Assembly: GCA_964370755.1 (NCBI GenBank)
Contig: CAYJKL010000026.1
Coordinates: 1 to 12,393, forward strand
Length of the DNA: 12,393 bases
DNA from: CAKOSP01 sp964370755
GTDB taxonomy: Bacteria > Bacillota_I > Bacilli_A > RF39 > UBA660
Direction: 5' to 3'
Part shown: piece by piece, positions 1 to 6,533 of the stretch
Layout of the letters: each line of letters opens with the position of its first letter
How positions within the stretch are numbered: position 1 is the stretch's first letter
The notes under the pieces: generated by a model
The model's input: only the letters and a program-made list of their open reading frames with translations
What the model was told of the DNA's origin: nothing
The model's database searches: none
Program-made: the position numbers and the translations under genes

Positions 1-15
1 TCTTTTAATATCCAT
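1..15 (-). CDS. 5' end of an unknown gene (partial, cut by the window edge)
   Basis: Only five codons are visible: ATG GAT ATT AAA AGA (MDIKR), reading off the left edge. I call it a gene start because a G-rich SD-like run (AGGGGG, positions 20-25) lies four bases before the ATG, and a good promoter sits just upstream at 38-66. The product cannot be identified. It follows the ABC exporter in the same direction but has its own promoter, so it may or may not be functionally linked. Confidence 0.5.
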
Positions 16-37
16 AATACCCCCTAGATATGTAACA

Positions 38-66
38 ATTATATCACATTTTGAACAAAATAGCAA
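38..66 (-). promoter_or_regulatory. Promoter for the partial gene at 1-15
   Basis: On the minus strand, TATAAT (43-38) is preceded by TGA, giving an extended -10. TTGCTA (66-61) lies exactly 17 bp upstream and matches TTGACA at 4 of 6 positions. The predicted transcription start is near position 31, leaving a short leader. The -35 box sits just beyond the stop codon of the ABC gene (70-72). I see no terminator between the two, so read-through from the exporter gene is also possible. Confidence 0.6.
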
Positions 67-69
67 ATA

Positions 70-1734
70 TTAAAACTTTTCCCCTTCATATAAGTCTTTA
101 TAAACTTTGCAATTCCTACTTAATTCTTTATGCGTTCCAACACCAACTATTCTACCTTTATCAACTACAAATATTTTATCGCATTTAATAATAGTAGATA
201 ATCTATGAGCAATTATTAAAACAGTTTTTTCCTTACTAATTTCTTTTATAGTATTTTGAATTTTTTCTTGTGTTTTATTATCAAGTGCACTTGTTGCTTC
301 ATCTAAAAGTACAATAGAACTATCTTTTATGAGTGTTCTAGCAAGCGCGAGTCTTTGTCTTTGTCCACCAGAAATAGTAAATCCACCTTCTCCTATTTTA
401 GTATCAAATTTGTCTTTTAAATTATTCACAAAATCATCTAACGAGCATTCTTTAATTCTCTTCTTAAGTTCTTTATCAGAAATACTAGGATTAACCATTT
501 TTAAATTTTCTTTAATAGAAACATTAAACAAATAAGGATTTTGTGTAATAATTGATATATTATTTCTTAAACTATCCTCAGACAAAGTATTAATATCATA
601 GCCATCAATAAATACAGTATTATCACTAGTACTATATAATTTAGAAATTATATTAAATATCGTAGTTTTACCTTGACCACTTTCACCAACAAATGCAACT
701 GTTGTATTCGCATCAATTTTAAAATTCACATTTTTAAGAACTTTCTTATCCTCGGTATATGAAAAATTAACATTTTTAAACTCTATATTACCTTTTAGTT
801 TATCAACTACAGTATCTCCAAATTTTTCTTGTGGATAAATTTCATTTTCAGTCAGTTCACATAATCTATCTATTGAAACATCTAATCTAGCAATAGCATC
901 ATTAATTGAAGTTATCTCATAAAAGAAATTATACGCTCTATTTAAATACATATAAACCACTATCAAATTAGCAGCACTCATTCTATCAATATTAATCAAA
1001 TAAATCCCAAGAATCATAACTAAAAATGTTGAAAGTGATGTAAATACAAAACTAAAATTAGAAAAAAATCTAGTTTTTTTCAAATGATTAAAATCATGCT
1101 CATGAATATTTTTTTGACTATTATATATTTTATCAATCACGTAATCACTTATATTAAGAACTTTAATATCTCTAACACCACGAATAAATTCTGAAAATAT
1201 ACTATAATTTTCTTCTCTTAAAGTATCATTTTCTTTTCTATAATTTTCCCAAATCTTAATTCTTATTCTTTCTACCAAAATAGAAAGAAATGACAATATA
1301 AAAATTAAAAGCGTTATCTCCCAGCTTATAACAATTAAAAATACAAATACACCTGCGCTACTGAGCAAACTAATAAATCTATGTCTTAAATTATATACTC
1401 CATACGCAATTGAAGATGGTTCCATATTAATTCTATCTGCAAATAATCCTGTTCCCTCTTTATCAAAATTTTTTACTTCAAGTTTATACAAAATTTTAGC
1501 AAAATCTCTTTTTAAGTTTAATATAATATCATTTTCAAGCCTTTCAGATATAAGCATTGAAAAATAATTAACTAAGCTATCAAAAAGTTTTATAGCCAAA
1601 GAAATACATAAGAAAACAACTATTTCATTTGGAACAAACTCAGTAATTGCACTTAAAATCCTAGAATCAATAAAAGGGGTTATAGCTCCAGTAATAGTAG
1701 ATAAAATCGCTGTAACAACCCAGCAAACAATCAA
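70..1734 (-). CDS. ABC exporter: membrane domain fused to ATPase
   Basis: This is a half-size ABC exporter (permease plus ATPase), expected to work as a membrane dimer that pumps a substrate outwards using ATP. In the 554 uninterrupted residues, about 1-290 form the six-helix transmembrane domain, with hydrophobic runs near 1-20, 36-50, 122-152 and 228-262. The nucleotide-binding domain follows, with Walker A GESGQGKT (350-357), Q-loop Gln398, signature ISGGQ (454-458), Walker B IVLLDEA (474-480, catalytic Glu479) and switch His510. Coordinates cover only the uninterrupted frame, which opens with TTG, has no SD and starts inside the first helix. The natural start is probably the ATG at 1820, preceded by GGTGA; a one-base defect separates it (see 1801-1820). 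Repairing it adds 29 residues, including the basic N-terminus usual for this family, for 583 in all. The substrate cannot be read from sequence. It lies 37 bp after the phosphodiesterase gene on the same strand. Confidence 0.93.
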   Translation of the reverse strand: MIVCWVVTAILSTITGAITPFIDSRILSAITEFVPNEIVVFLCISLAIKLFDSLVNYFSMLISERLENDIILNLKRDFAKILYKLEVKNFDKEGTGLFADRINMEPSSIAYGVYNLRHRFISLLSSAGVFVFLIVISWEITLLIFILSFLSILVERIRIKIWENYRKENDTLREENYSIFSEFIRGVRDIKVLNISDYVIDKIYNSQKNIHEHDFNHLKKTRFFSNFSFVFTSLSTFLVMILGIYLINIDRMSAANLIVVYMYLNRAYNFFYEITSINDAIARLDVSIDRLCELTENEIYPQEKFGDTVVDKLKGNIEFKNVNFSYTEDKKVLKNVNFKIDANTTVAFVGESGQGKTTIFNIISKLYSTSDNTVFIDGYDINTLSEDSLRNNISIITQNPYLFNVSIKENLKMVNPSISDKELKKRIKECSLDDFVNNLKDKFDTKIGEGGFTISGGQRQRLALARTLIKDSSIVLLDEATSALDNKTQEKIQNTIKEISKEKTVLIIAHRLSTIIKCDKIFVVDKGRIVGVGTHKELSRNCKVYKDLYEGEKF

Positions 1735-1800
1735 AAGTTTTTTTGAAAGTATATATTTTAAAACTTGTTTAATATATTTATTATTTCTTTTCCTTTTTAA

Positions 1801-1820
1801 TTTTTATTTTCTTTCCTCAT
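1801..1820 (-). other. Frame break separating the ABC exporter's SD and ATG from its body
   Basis: The minus strand shows GGTGATATT then ATG (1820-1818), a good SD with five-base spacing. That frame reads MRKENKN and hits TAA (1799-1797). Adding one A to the A5 run (1805-1801) joins it to the long frame, giving MRKENKKLKRKRNNKY and then the first helix, a credible exporter N-terminus. The defect is therefore equal to one missing A. It may be a real disabling mutation, a reversible homopolymer switch or an assembly error. The sequence alone cannot distinguish these. Confidence 0.75.
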
Positions 1821-1842
1821 AATATCACCACAATTAAAAACT

Positions 1843-1851
1843 ATTTTAACA
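1843..1851 (-). promoter_or_regulatory. Possible extended -10 promoter for the ABC exporter
   Basis: TGTTAAAAT on the minus strand is an extended -10 (TG, one base, TAAAAT, 5 of 6 matches). It would start transcription near 1836, just before the SD at 1828-1832. No convincing -35 is present 17 bp upstream, where the preceding gene is still coding. Co-transcription with the phosphodiesterase gene is the alternative, since there is no terminator between them. Confidence 0.35.
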
Positions 1852-1857
1852 CACCAT

Positions 1858-2949
1858 CTACTTTTTTTCTACAACTATTAAAGGTATTTTCATCTCATCA
1901 TCAGTAACACCTGCATGCATAGATTTAAACAAAACAGACTCTTCATCACTTCTAAAATATTTATTTTTATATGCAACAGCTATAAAATCTCCTACTGACT
2001 CTTCAAATAAAACGTGATTAAGGCCATCTCCAAATAATTTTTCATCTATTACTTCTTTTTTAGTTTTTAAATAAAAATAATCTCCAAAAAGTTTTTTAAA
2101 TTTTAGTTTAAATTCATCATATTTATTATCTTTAACACTAAAGGCACACAATCTTCCTTCAATCCATATATCATTATCAAGTAAATTTGTTATCTCAGGA
2201 TACTGACTAAGAGTAATTTCTTCACTATCAATATGCCCATGATCTGCAGTAACAATTAAAAGCGTATTTTCGATTTCCTTACTAAAATCTTCAAGTTTTT
2301 TATTAATCATTTCAATATTTGCTTTTACTCTAACATTTTTTGTGCCATAAACATGCATTATACTATCTGGATTTGTATAATAAGCATAAATATATTTCTT
2401 ACCAGGAACACTTATTTCTTTTTTAATTTTATGAAGCATATCATCAAAACCATTATAAGAATTATCTCCAAAAGGAAATAATATTTTCGAAGTAAACTTA
2501 CCAACTTCATTTATTTCCTCTATAATATTTTTATAAGGAAAATATTTATTAGCTAAATTAACATTTCCAAAAGGCACATCACTATCTTTTAAAGTATTTA
2601 AAAACATCGTAACAATTTTTTCTTCATTTTTATAATACATATCCCATCCAAGCCATCCATGCTCACAAGGATTAAGACCACTAAGCATAGAAGTAGTTGC
2701 CGCAGTCGTAGTAGAAGGAACAACCGAAGATATATCTTTTATTTTATTTTTAATTAAAAAATCTCTACTTTCTAAATTATTATTTAAAATACTACTACCC
2801 ATTCCATCACACAAAATAACAACAACGCTCTCATAATTATTTTTATTAAATATATCATCAACTTCTTTAATCGTTTCATGTTTATATTCTAAACCAAACT
2901 CTTTTCTAATAGAGCAAGCCAAATTTGTTATACAATTATTATAATTCAT
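1858..2949 (-). CDS. Alkaline-phosphatase-superfamily phosphodiesterase / nucleotide pyrophosphatase
   Basis: This predicted cytoplasmic metalloenzyme (363 residues from the chosen start) belongs to the type I phosphodiesterase/nucleotide pyrophosphatase branch of the alkaline phosphatase superfamily. That branch cleaves phosphoesters with two metal ions and a Thr or Ser nucleophile. Visible ligands, numbered from the start at 2949, are Asp48 in CDGMG, the nucleophile region PSTTTAA (likely Thr81), Asp195 and His199 in the PDSIMH motif, Asp236-His237 in TADHGH, and His345 in SMHAG. All expected metal-binding positions appear present, so it should be active. I see no signal peptide. A longer frame opens at 2964, but the second ATG (2949) is preceded by AGAGGA and fits the promoter position, so I prefer it. 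The natural substrate is unknown; small nucleotides or phospholipid head groups are possible by family analogy only. Confidence 0.85.
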   Translation of the reverse strand: MNYNNCITNLACSIRKEFGLEYKHETIKEVDDIFNKNNYESVVVILCDGMGSSILNNNLESRDFLIKNKIKDISSVVPSTTTAATTSMLSGLNPCEHGWLGWDMYYKNEEKIVTMFLNTLKDSDVPFGNVNLANKYFPYKNIIEEINEVGKFTSKILFPFGDNSYNGFDDMLHKIKKEISVPGKKYIYAYYTNPDSIMHVYGTKNVRVKANIEMINKKLEDFSKEIENTLLIVTADHGHIDSEEITLSQYPEITNLLDNDIWIEGRLCAFSVKDNKYDEFKLKFKKLFGDYFYLKTKKEVIDEKLFGDGLNHVLFEESVGDFIAVAYKNKYFRSDEESVLFKSMHAGVTDDEMKIPLIVVEKK

Positions 2950-2969
2950 AAATCCTCTTTTCATAATTA

Positions 2970-2978
2970 ATTATATCA
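2970..2978 (-). promoter_or_regulatory. Extended -10 promoter of the phosphodiesterase gene
   Basis: TGATATAAT on the minus strand is a perfect extended -10. The position 17 bp upstream (2998-2993) reads TAATTT, a poor -35 that lies inside the loop of the preceding terminator. Transcription should begin near 2963, almost on the first ATG (2964). This argues that translation begins at the second ATG (2949), behind AGAGGA. Confidence 0.6.
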
Positions 2979-2979
2979 T

Positions 2980-3006
2980 AAAAAAAAGATACAAATTAGT
3001 ATCTTT
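2980..3006 (-). terminator. Rho-independent terminator of the channel operon
   Basis: Four bases beyond the channel stop codon the minus strand carries AAAGATAC, a six-base loop, then GTATCTTT, a perfect 8-bp stem running into a T8 tract. The stem is AT-rich, so efficiency may be moderate. It ends the PHP > phosphatase > channel operon and directly abuts the next gene's -10. Confidence 0.7.
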
Positions 3007-3009
3007 AAA

Positions 3010-4869
3010 TTAATCATTAGCAAGAACTATTAATTCATCACTATCTTCAAATTTTATTTTCTCCATTTTTGAAGGATTAATAATAATTTCAAAGTTATCA
3101 TCAATTACTTTTTTATAACCAATTAATACTTCATCATGTTTAGAAACTATACTAGTAAGTAAATGAAAATCAATTTCCGACTCAGTTTTTATATAATTAG
3201 TAACTTTTTTAGTATAAATTTCAGAACCTTCTGAGCTAAGTAATATTCTAAAAACTTCAGCTAAATCTTTATTTTCAGAAATTTGAGTTAAAATTAAATT
3301 TATAATATTCGAGCCAATTACCAAGTCATTAACTTTAGTAACTTCAGCAAGTTTTTGATTTTCAGGTTCATTCATTTCACTAGTAACTAAAAATTTATAA
3401 CCATTACTATCTTTTATATTTTTTAAATTAATTAATCTTAACAATGTTTTTGAATCACTTAAATTGGTATCTTCATCATCAACACTAAGCACAAGAATTT
3501 GATCAATATCACTACCAGTAACTTTTTCTAAATCTTTTTTACTATCAACATTAACTTTTTTATAATTAACTTTTATATTTTTATATACATTATCTACTAA
3601 ATTATTATCTTTTTTAGAAGCTACTATAACACTAGTTTTATCACTAGAATACTCATCAAGTTCTAATAAAATCCTCTCAAGTCTATTATTATTTCCTAAA
3701 ATAAGAATCTTTTCATCTAATTTAGATGCTTTCTTTTTAGTTATATACTTTTCTAAAACTTTCTCATTTACTTTCACTTCTAAAGGTTTAGCTACATTAT
3801 TATCTTCTGCTAAAATAATTAATAAATCATTTTCTTCTAATATATTATTTTTATTTGGATTTATACAAATATCATTACCTCTTTTATATCCAAATACTAC
3901 TGCATCATTAAAATAATTAAGTACATCTTTAAATTTAATACCAGCAAGTTCTTTAAAGTTTTCAAAATAAAGTTCACATCCATCATAATCAAATAACTCT
4001 ACTAAAACATTTGATAAACCTGGTTGTCTACATGACTGAGCAATAATTTTAGAAATAGCTTCACTAGCAAAAATAATTTCAGCATTATCCTCACCCGCAA
4101 TACGCGCAACTTCTAAGTTCTCTTCTTCATTTATAGTAGCCACAATATGAGGAACATCTCCAGTAATAGTTTTAAGATAACTATTAATTACTAAAATAGA
4201 CTTTATAGTTTCATAATCATTATTGCAATTAATAATTATAGACTTAGCGCTTTCAATAGATACTTTTTTAAGCATATTAAGATCAGTAATACTACCAGTT
4301 CTACAAATAACTTTAGTAGTTTTAAAATCACTTATTTGATCATTAATAAAATTCTCAACATCTTCTTTATCTTCTTGTGCAAGTACAACAATTTTAGCAT
4401 TTTTCTCACTCTCATTAGCAATAATTAATTCCTTAATAAATGTCACAATACTTTCGTTAAAACCAAGTATTAATGTATGATTTTTTTCAATTACTTTAGA
4501 ACTACCCTTTCTAAGCTCATTTAGTTTCTCTTCAAAACCAGTTGTAATAATCCCGATTAAAATACTTGTAACAAAAATACCAGATAAAGTTACAATACTC
4601 ATTACAAGTATAAATAAACCATTACTAGTTTCATCACCAGCTATTGTACCAGCATCTATTGTATGCATTAAACTAGACCAAACATTATCTAAAAAACTCC
4701 CATCAGCAACTAAAAAAGACAAAAATCCAAATAGTATAACTACTACAACAGTTATTAAAAATAACATTCCTACCAAAGATGCAGGCCCTTTTGACATTAA
4801 ATTATCAAACTTATAATTTAACTTTTCTTTAATTTTTTTCATTTCCAAAACCTTCTTTCTTAAATTCAT
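3010..4869 (-). CDS. CASTOR/POLLUX-like ion channel with two RCK (TrkA-N) domains
   Basis: This predicted membrane cation channel resembles the CASTOR/POLLUX (DMI1) family, best known from plant nuclear envelopes. Hydrophobic helices lie at about 32-55 and 84-111. Between them is a pore segment with IDAGTIAG (71-78), which lines up with the ADAGNHA filter I recall for CASTOR. The linker after the second helix (LNELRKG, then VIEKNHTLILGF) is typical of the family. Two nucleotide-binding-like RCK domains follow, starting near HTLILGF (131) and KILILGN (387), and would form the cytosolic gating ring. The longest start (4869) has only a weak GAGAG upstream. A Met at residue 10 (4842) has AAGAAGG eight bases before it and may be the real start; either choice overlaps the 3' end of the phosphatase gene. 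It is the last gene of a three-gene operon with a terminator right after it. Ion selectivity is not deducible; potassium or a divalent cation are candidates. Confidence 0.85.
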   Translation of the reverse strand: MNLRKKVLEMKKIKEKLNYKFDNLMSKGPASLVGMLFLITVVVVILFGFLSFLVADGSFLDNVWSSLMHTIDAGTIAGDETSNGLFILVMSIVTLSGIFVTSILIGIITTGFEEKLNELRKGSSKVIEKNHTLILGFNESIVTFIKELIIANESEKNAKIVVLAQEDKEDVENFINDQISDFKTTKVICRTGSITDLNMLKKVSIESAKSIIINCNNDYETIKSILVINSYLKTITGDVPHIVATINEEENLEVARIAGEDNAEIIFASEAISKIIAQSCRQPGLSNVLVELFDYDGCELYFENFKELAGIKFKDVLNYFNDAVVFGYKRGNDICINPNKNNILEENDLLIILAEDNNVAKPLEVKVNEKVLEKYITKKKASKLDEKILILGNNNRLERILLELDEYSSDKTSVIVASKKDNNLVDNVYKNIKVNYKKVNVDSKKDLEKVTGSDIDQILVLSVDDEDTNLSDSKTLLRLINLKNIKDSNGYKFLVTSEMNEPENQKLAEVTKVNDLVIGSNIINLILTQISENKDLAEVFRILLSSEGSEIYTKKVTNYIKTESEIDFHLLTSIVSKHDEVLIGYKKVIDDNFEIIINPSKMEKIKFEDSDELIVLAND

Positions 4870-5380
4870 AAACTCTCACTTCACAATTTTTCATCATATA
4901 ACCACTAACATCACCATCCACTGGTGCCCCTTCAAAATATATTTTAATATTTATACTTACTCCCGCATGAGTAACTACCAATATATTTTTATCTTTATGC
5001 TTCTCATGCAACTCATCTAAGAAGTCATATATTCTATCACTAAACACATCAAGTTTCTCAATTTTATATTTTTCACAACAATCATCGGATGCAAAATCTA
5101 TATCTTTAAACTCAATAAAATGTTTACCTTCTAGATCACCATTACCACGCTCTATAATTCTTTCATCAACAATAATTTTATCATCAGTTATTATCTTAGC
5201 AGTCTCATACGCTCTTTTTAAGGGAGATGAAAAAACTATATCAAACTTAATATCTTTAAGTTTCTCCTTAGTAACTAAAGCTTCATCTCTTCCATCTTCA
5301 TTTAAAACAGTGTCACTTCTTCCTTGAGTTAAACCAAGTTTATTCCACTCTGTTTTACCATGCCTTACAATATATATCAT
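4829..5380 (-). CDS. Histidine phosphatase family protein (phosphoglycerate mutase-like)
   Basis: This small cytoplasmic enzyme of 183 residues belongs to the histidine phosphatase superfamily, which transfers phosphate through a phospho-histidine. The N-terminal VRHGKTEWN places Arg6 and the nucleophile His7. Other catalytic-pocket residues are Arg56 in SSPLKRAYET, the acid Glu77 in ERGNGDLEG, and His138 in VVTHAG, so the set is complete. The length suits the phosphatase subgroup (CobC, PhoE or GpmB type) rather than the roughly 230-250-residue glycolytic mutases. Its ATG overlaps the PHP gene's TGA (ATGA), implying translational coupling, and its own end overlaps the channel gene. The substrate is unknown. 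The operon raises the possibility of a role near channel regulation or nucleotide turnover, but that is only inference. Confidence 0.9.
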   Translation of the reverse strand: MIYIVRHGKTEWNKLGLTQGRSDTVLNEDGRDEALVTKEKLKDIKFDIVFSSPLKRAYETAKIITDDKIIVDERIIERGNGDLEGKHFIEFKDIDFASDDCCEKYKIEKLDVFSDRIYDFLDELHEKHKDKNILVVTHAGVSINIKIYFEGAPVDGDVSGYMMKNCEVRVYEFKKEGFGNEKN

Positions 5381-6243
5381 AAACTACACCACTCCTTTAT
5401 AATATCTTCACTAATACTTAAATTACCATAACCAGTTCCAATTTTTCTATTTTTCTTTTTCTCACCGTGACAATCACTACCACCAGAAACTAATAAATTA
5501 TATTTTTTAGTATAACCTTCTAAAAACTTTATTTCTTTTTCATTAAAACTAGAATGATAAACTTCTACTCCATCAATTACTTTATTTTTTCTAAGTTCAT
5601 CTAAAAACTCAAGTTCACTTTCTACTCCATATCTATAAACATGAGCAATAAAAATTAGTCCACCGATATCTCTTATTTTATCTCCAAGAACTTTTGCATC
5701 AGGATAATAAAAAGACCAATCTATAAATAAAGGAAAACTTTTTTTCGCAAGACAAGAATCAAAAAACACATCTATATTATTCCACTCATCTTCTAAAAAT
5801 TTATCTTTATTATCTTCAAATTTTTTAATACTAGGATAAATTACATCAATAGGCCATCCCATACTCTCATCATATAAAGTTTCATCAACAATTATATTAT
5901 TTTTTTTACAAGCATCCATTATTAAGTCAAATTCAAGTTTCAGATCAAGTTTCTTATCACAATAATATTCATCAATTAAATTTCTCATTTTATGTACATC
6001 AAAATTATACGCAAGAATCTCAAATCTAAGTCCATTATAAACTACGCTTAGTTCTACTCCACTTATAACTTTACCAGAAAATATTTCTTCAGTATTAATA
6101 TTTTCTAACTCTTTATAAGCATCTACATTATCATGATCAGTAATTGATATAACGCTTAATTTAGCATTCTCAGCTTCCTCCAGTAACTTAGTTAAAGAGC
6201 ACGTTCCATCTGAATAATTTGTATGCATATGCAAATCAATCAT
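5377..6243 (-). CDS. PHP-domain phosphoesterase (TrpH/YciV-like)
   Basis: This is a predicted cytoplasmic metal-dependent phosphoesterase of 288 residues. PHP motifs, numbered from the chosen start, are HMH (His5, His7) with Asp12, TDHD (Asp36, His37), GVELS (Glu64), FIAH (His201), EVYH (His230) and SDCH (Asp257, His259). This is the full metal-ligand pattern. The length and single-domain layout resemble TrpH/YciV proteins, for which activity on nucleoside 3',5'-bisphosphates and short 5'-RNA ends has been reported. Activity on those substrates here is inference. The open frame can begin at a GTG (6255), but that GTG lies in the SD itself: GGAGGAG precedes the ATG at 6243 by three bases, so 6243 is the start. 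It is the first gene of the PHP > histidine phosphatase > channel operon, and its stop overlaps the next start by four bases. Confidence 0.9.
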   Translation of the reverse strand: MIDLHMHTNYSDGTCSLTKLLEEAENAKLSVISITDHDNVDAYKELENINTEEIFSGKVISGVELSVVYNGLRFEILAYNFDVHKMRNLIDEYYCDKKLDLKLEFDLIMDACKKNNIIVDETLYDESMGWPIDVIYPSIKKFEDNKDKFLEDEWNNIDVFFDSCLAKKSFPLFIDWSFYYPDAKVLGDKIRDIGGLIFIAHVYRYGVESELEFLDELRKNKVIDGVEVYHSSFNEKEIKFLEGYTKKYNLLVSGGSDCHGEKKKNRKIGTGYGNLSISEDIIKEWCSL

Positions 6244-6260
6244 AAACTCCTCCACAAAAT

Positions 6261-6290
6261 AATTACTTATAGTTTAACATAAGAGTAATT
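6261..6290. repeat. Inverted repeat AATTACT / AGTAATT around the PHP promoter
   Basis: AATTACT (6261-6267) and AGTAATT (6284-6290) form a perfect 7-bp dyad with a 16-bp spacer. Adjoining TTAT and ATAA could lengthen it with a two-base bulge. The candidate -10 of the PHP operon (6271-6279) lies inside it. It could be an operator for a dimeric repressor or a leader hairpin. AT-rich sequence makes chance symmetry plausible. Confidence 0.35.
6271..6279 (-). promoter_or_regulatory. Weak extended -10 for the PHP-phosphatase-channel operon
   Basis: TGTTAAACT on the minus strand gives TG, one base, then TAAACT (4 of 6 matches to TATAAT). It would start transcription near 6264, about 20 bases before the ATG and just ahead of the SD. 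There is no recognisable -35. It is the best candidate I see in this leader, but not a strong one. Confidence 0.35.
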
Positions 6291-6317
6291 ATTTTTCATT
6301 AAAAACGAAGCAATTTA

Positions 6318-6346
6318 TAGACAAAAACAACACTATTTGTTAAAAT
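6318..6346 (+). promoter_or_regulatory. Strong promoter of the orphan small transcription unit
   Basis: TAGACA (6318-6323, 5 of 6 matches), a 17-bp spacer, then TAAAAT (6341-6346, 5 of 6) with an extended TGT just before it. This is the most complete promoter in the window. The predicted start is near 6353, right at the AGGAG SD (6353-6357). It drives a unit of only about 125 bases that ends in a clear terminator. Confidence 0.7.
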
Positions 6347-6363
6347 TTATATAGGAGTATTAT

Positions 6364-6458
6364 ATGAAGAAGTCAAATAACAAAATATAAAAAATATTAA
6401 TTCTGAAAATCAAATAACAAATGAAGTAGATAAAGAAAAGAATACAATTCAAAGGTAA
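6364..6458 (+). pseudogene. Orphan small transcription unit with a broken short ORF (or small RNA)
   Basis: Downstream of the promoter, AGGAG (6353-6357) stands six bases before an ATG (6364). That frame is only MKKSNNKI and then TAA (6388). A second frame overlapping it runs from 6381 to a TAA at 6456-6458, exactly where the terminator stem begins, and reads as a plausible hydrophilic peptide ending in KEKNTIQR. One extra A in the run at 6382-6385 joins them into a 31-residue peptide. It looks like a small gene with one base lost. Alternatives are a true small RNA, an 8-residue leader peptide, or an assembly error. I recognise no family. Confidence 0.4.
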
Positions 6459-6482
6459 GAGTGAAATAAACACTCTTTTTCT
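6457..6482 (+). terminator. Rho-independent terminator of the orphan unit
   Basis: AAGAGTG (6457-6463), a seven-base loop AAATAAA, and CACTCTT (6471-6477) form a perfect 7-bp stem running into a T-rich tail (TTTCT). It isolates the small unit from the protease promoter about 25 bases further on. Confidence 0.75.
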
Positions 6483-6503
6483 ATTCAATAATAAAATTAC
6501 TTA

Positions 6504-6512
6504 TGATATACT
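6504..6512 (+). promoter_or_regulatory. Extended -10 promoter of the clostripain-family gene
   Basis: TGATATACT is an extended -10 (TG, A, TATACT, 5 of 6). The -35 candidate 17 bp upstream, TTCAAT (6484-6489), is weak. The transcript would begin near 6519, just before AAGGAG (6521-6526), with seven bases to the ATG at 6534. Confidence 0.6.
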
Positions 6513-6533
6513 ATAAAAAGAAGGAGCGAAAAT

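Noticed and set aside
329..535. Plus-strand open frame of 68 codons inside the ABC exporter gene.
   Set aside because: It lies opposite the conserved signature and Q-loop region of the ATPase, has no SD, and its residues are a by-product of antisense codons.
1797..1820. Programmed ribosomal -1 frameshift to rescue the ABC exporter.
   Set aside because: The junction AAT AAA AAT TAA does not form a proper X XXY YYZ slippery heptamer and I see no stimulatory hairpin; an A5 run is also short for efficient transcriptional slippage.
5377..5380. TGA read as tryptophan (Mycoplasma-type code), suggested by the AT-rich composition.
   Set aside because: TGG is used for conserved Trp residues and TGA forms the natural stop of the PHP gene in an ATGA overlap.
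6256..6533. Phage or mobile-element attachment region in the divergent intergenic space.
   Set aside because: No integrase, transposase, tRNA end or direct repeats are visible; the space is explained by promoters, a small unit and a terminator.
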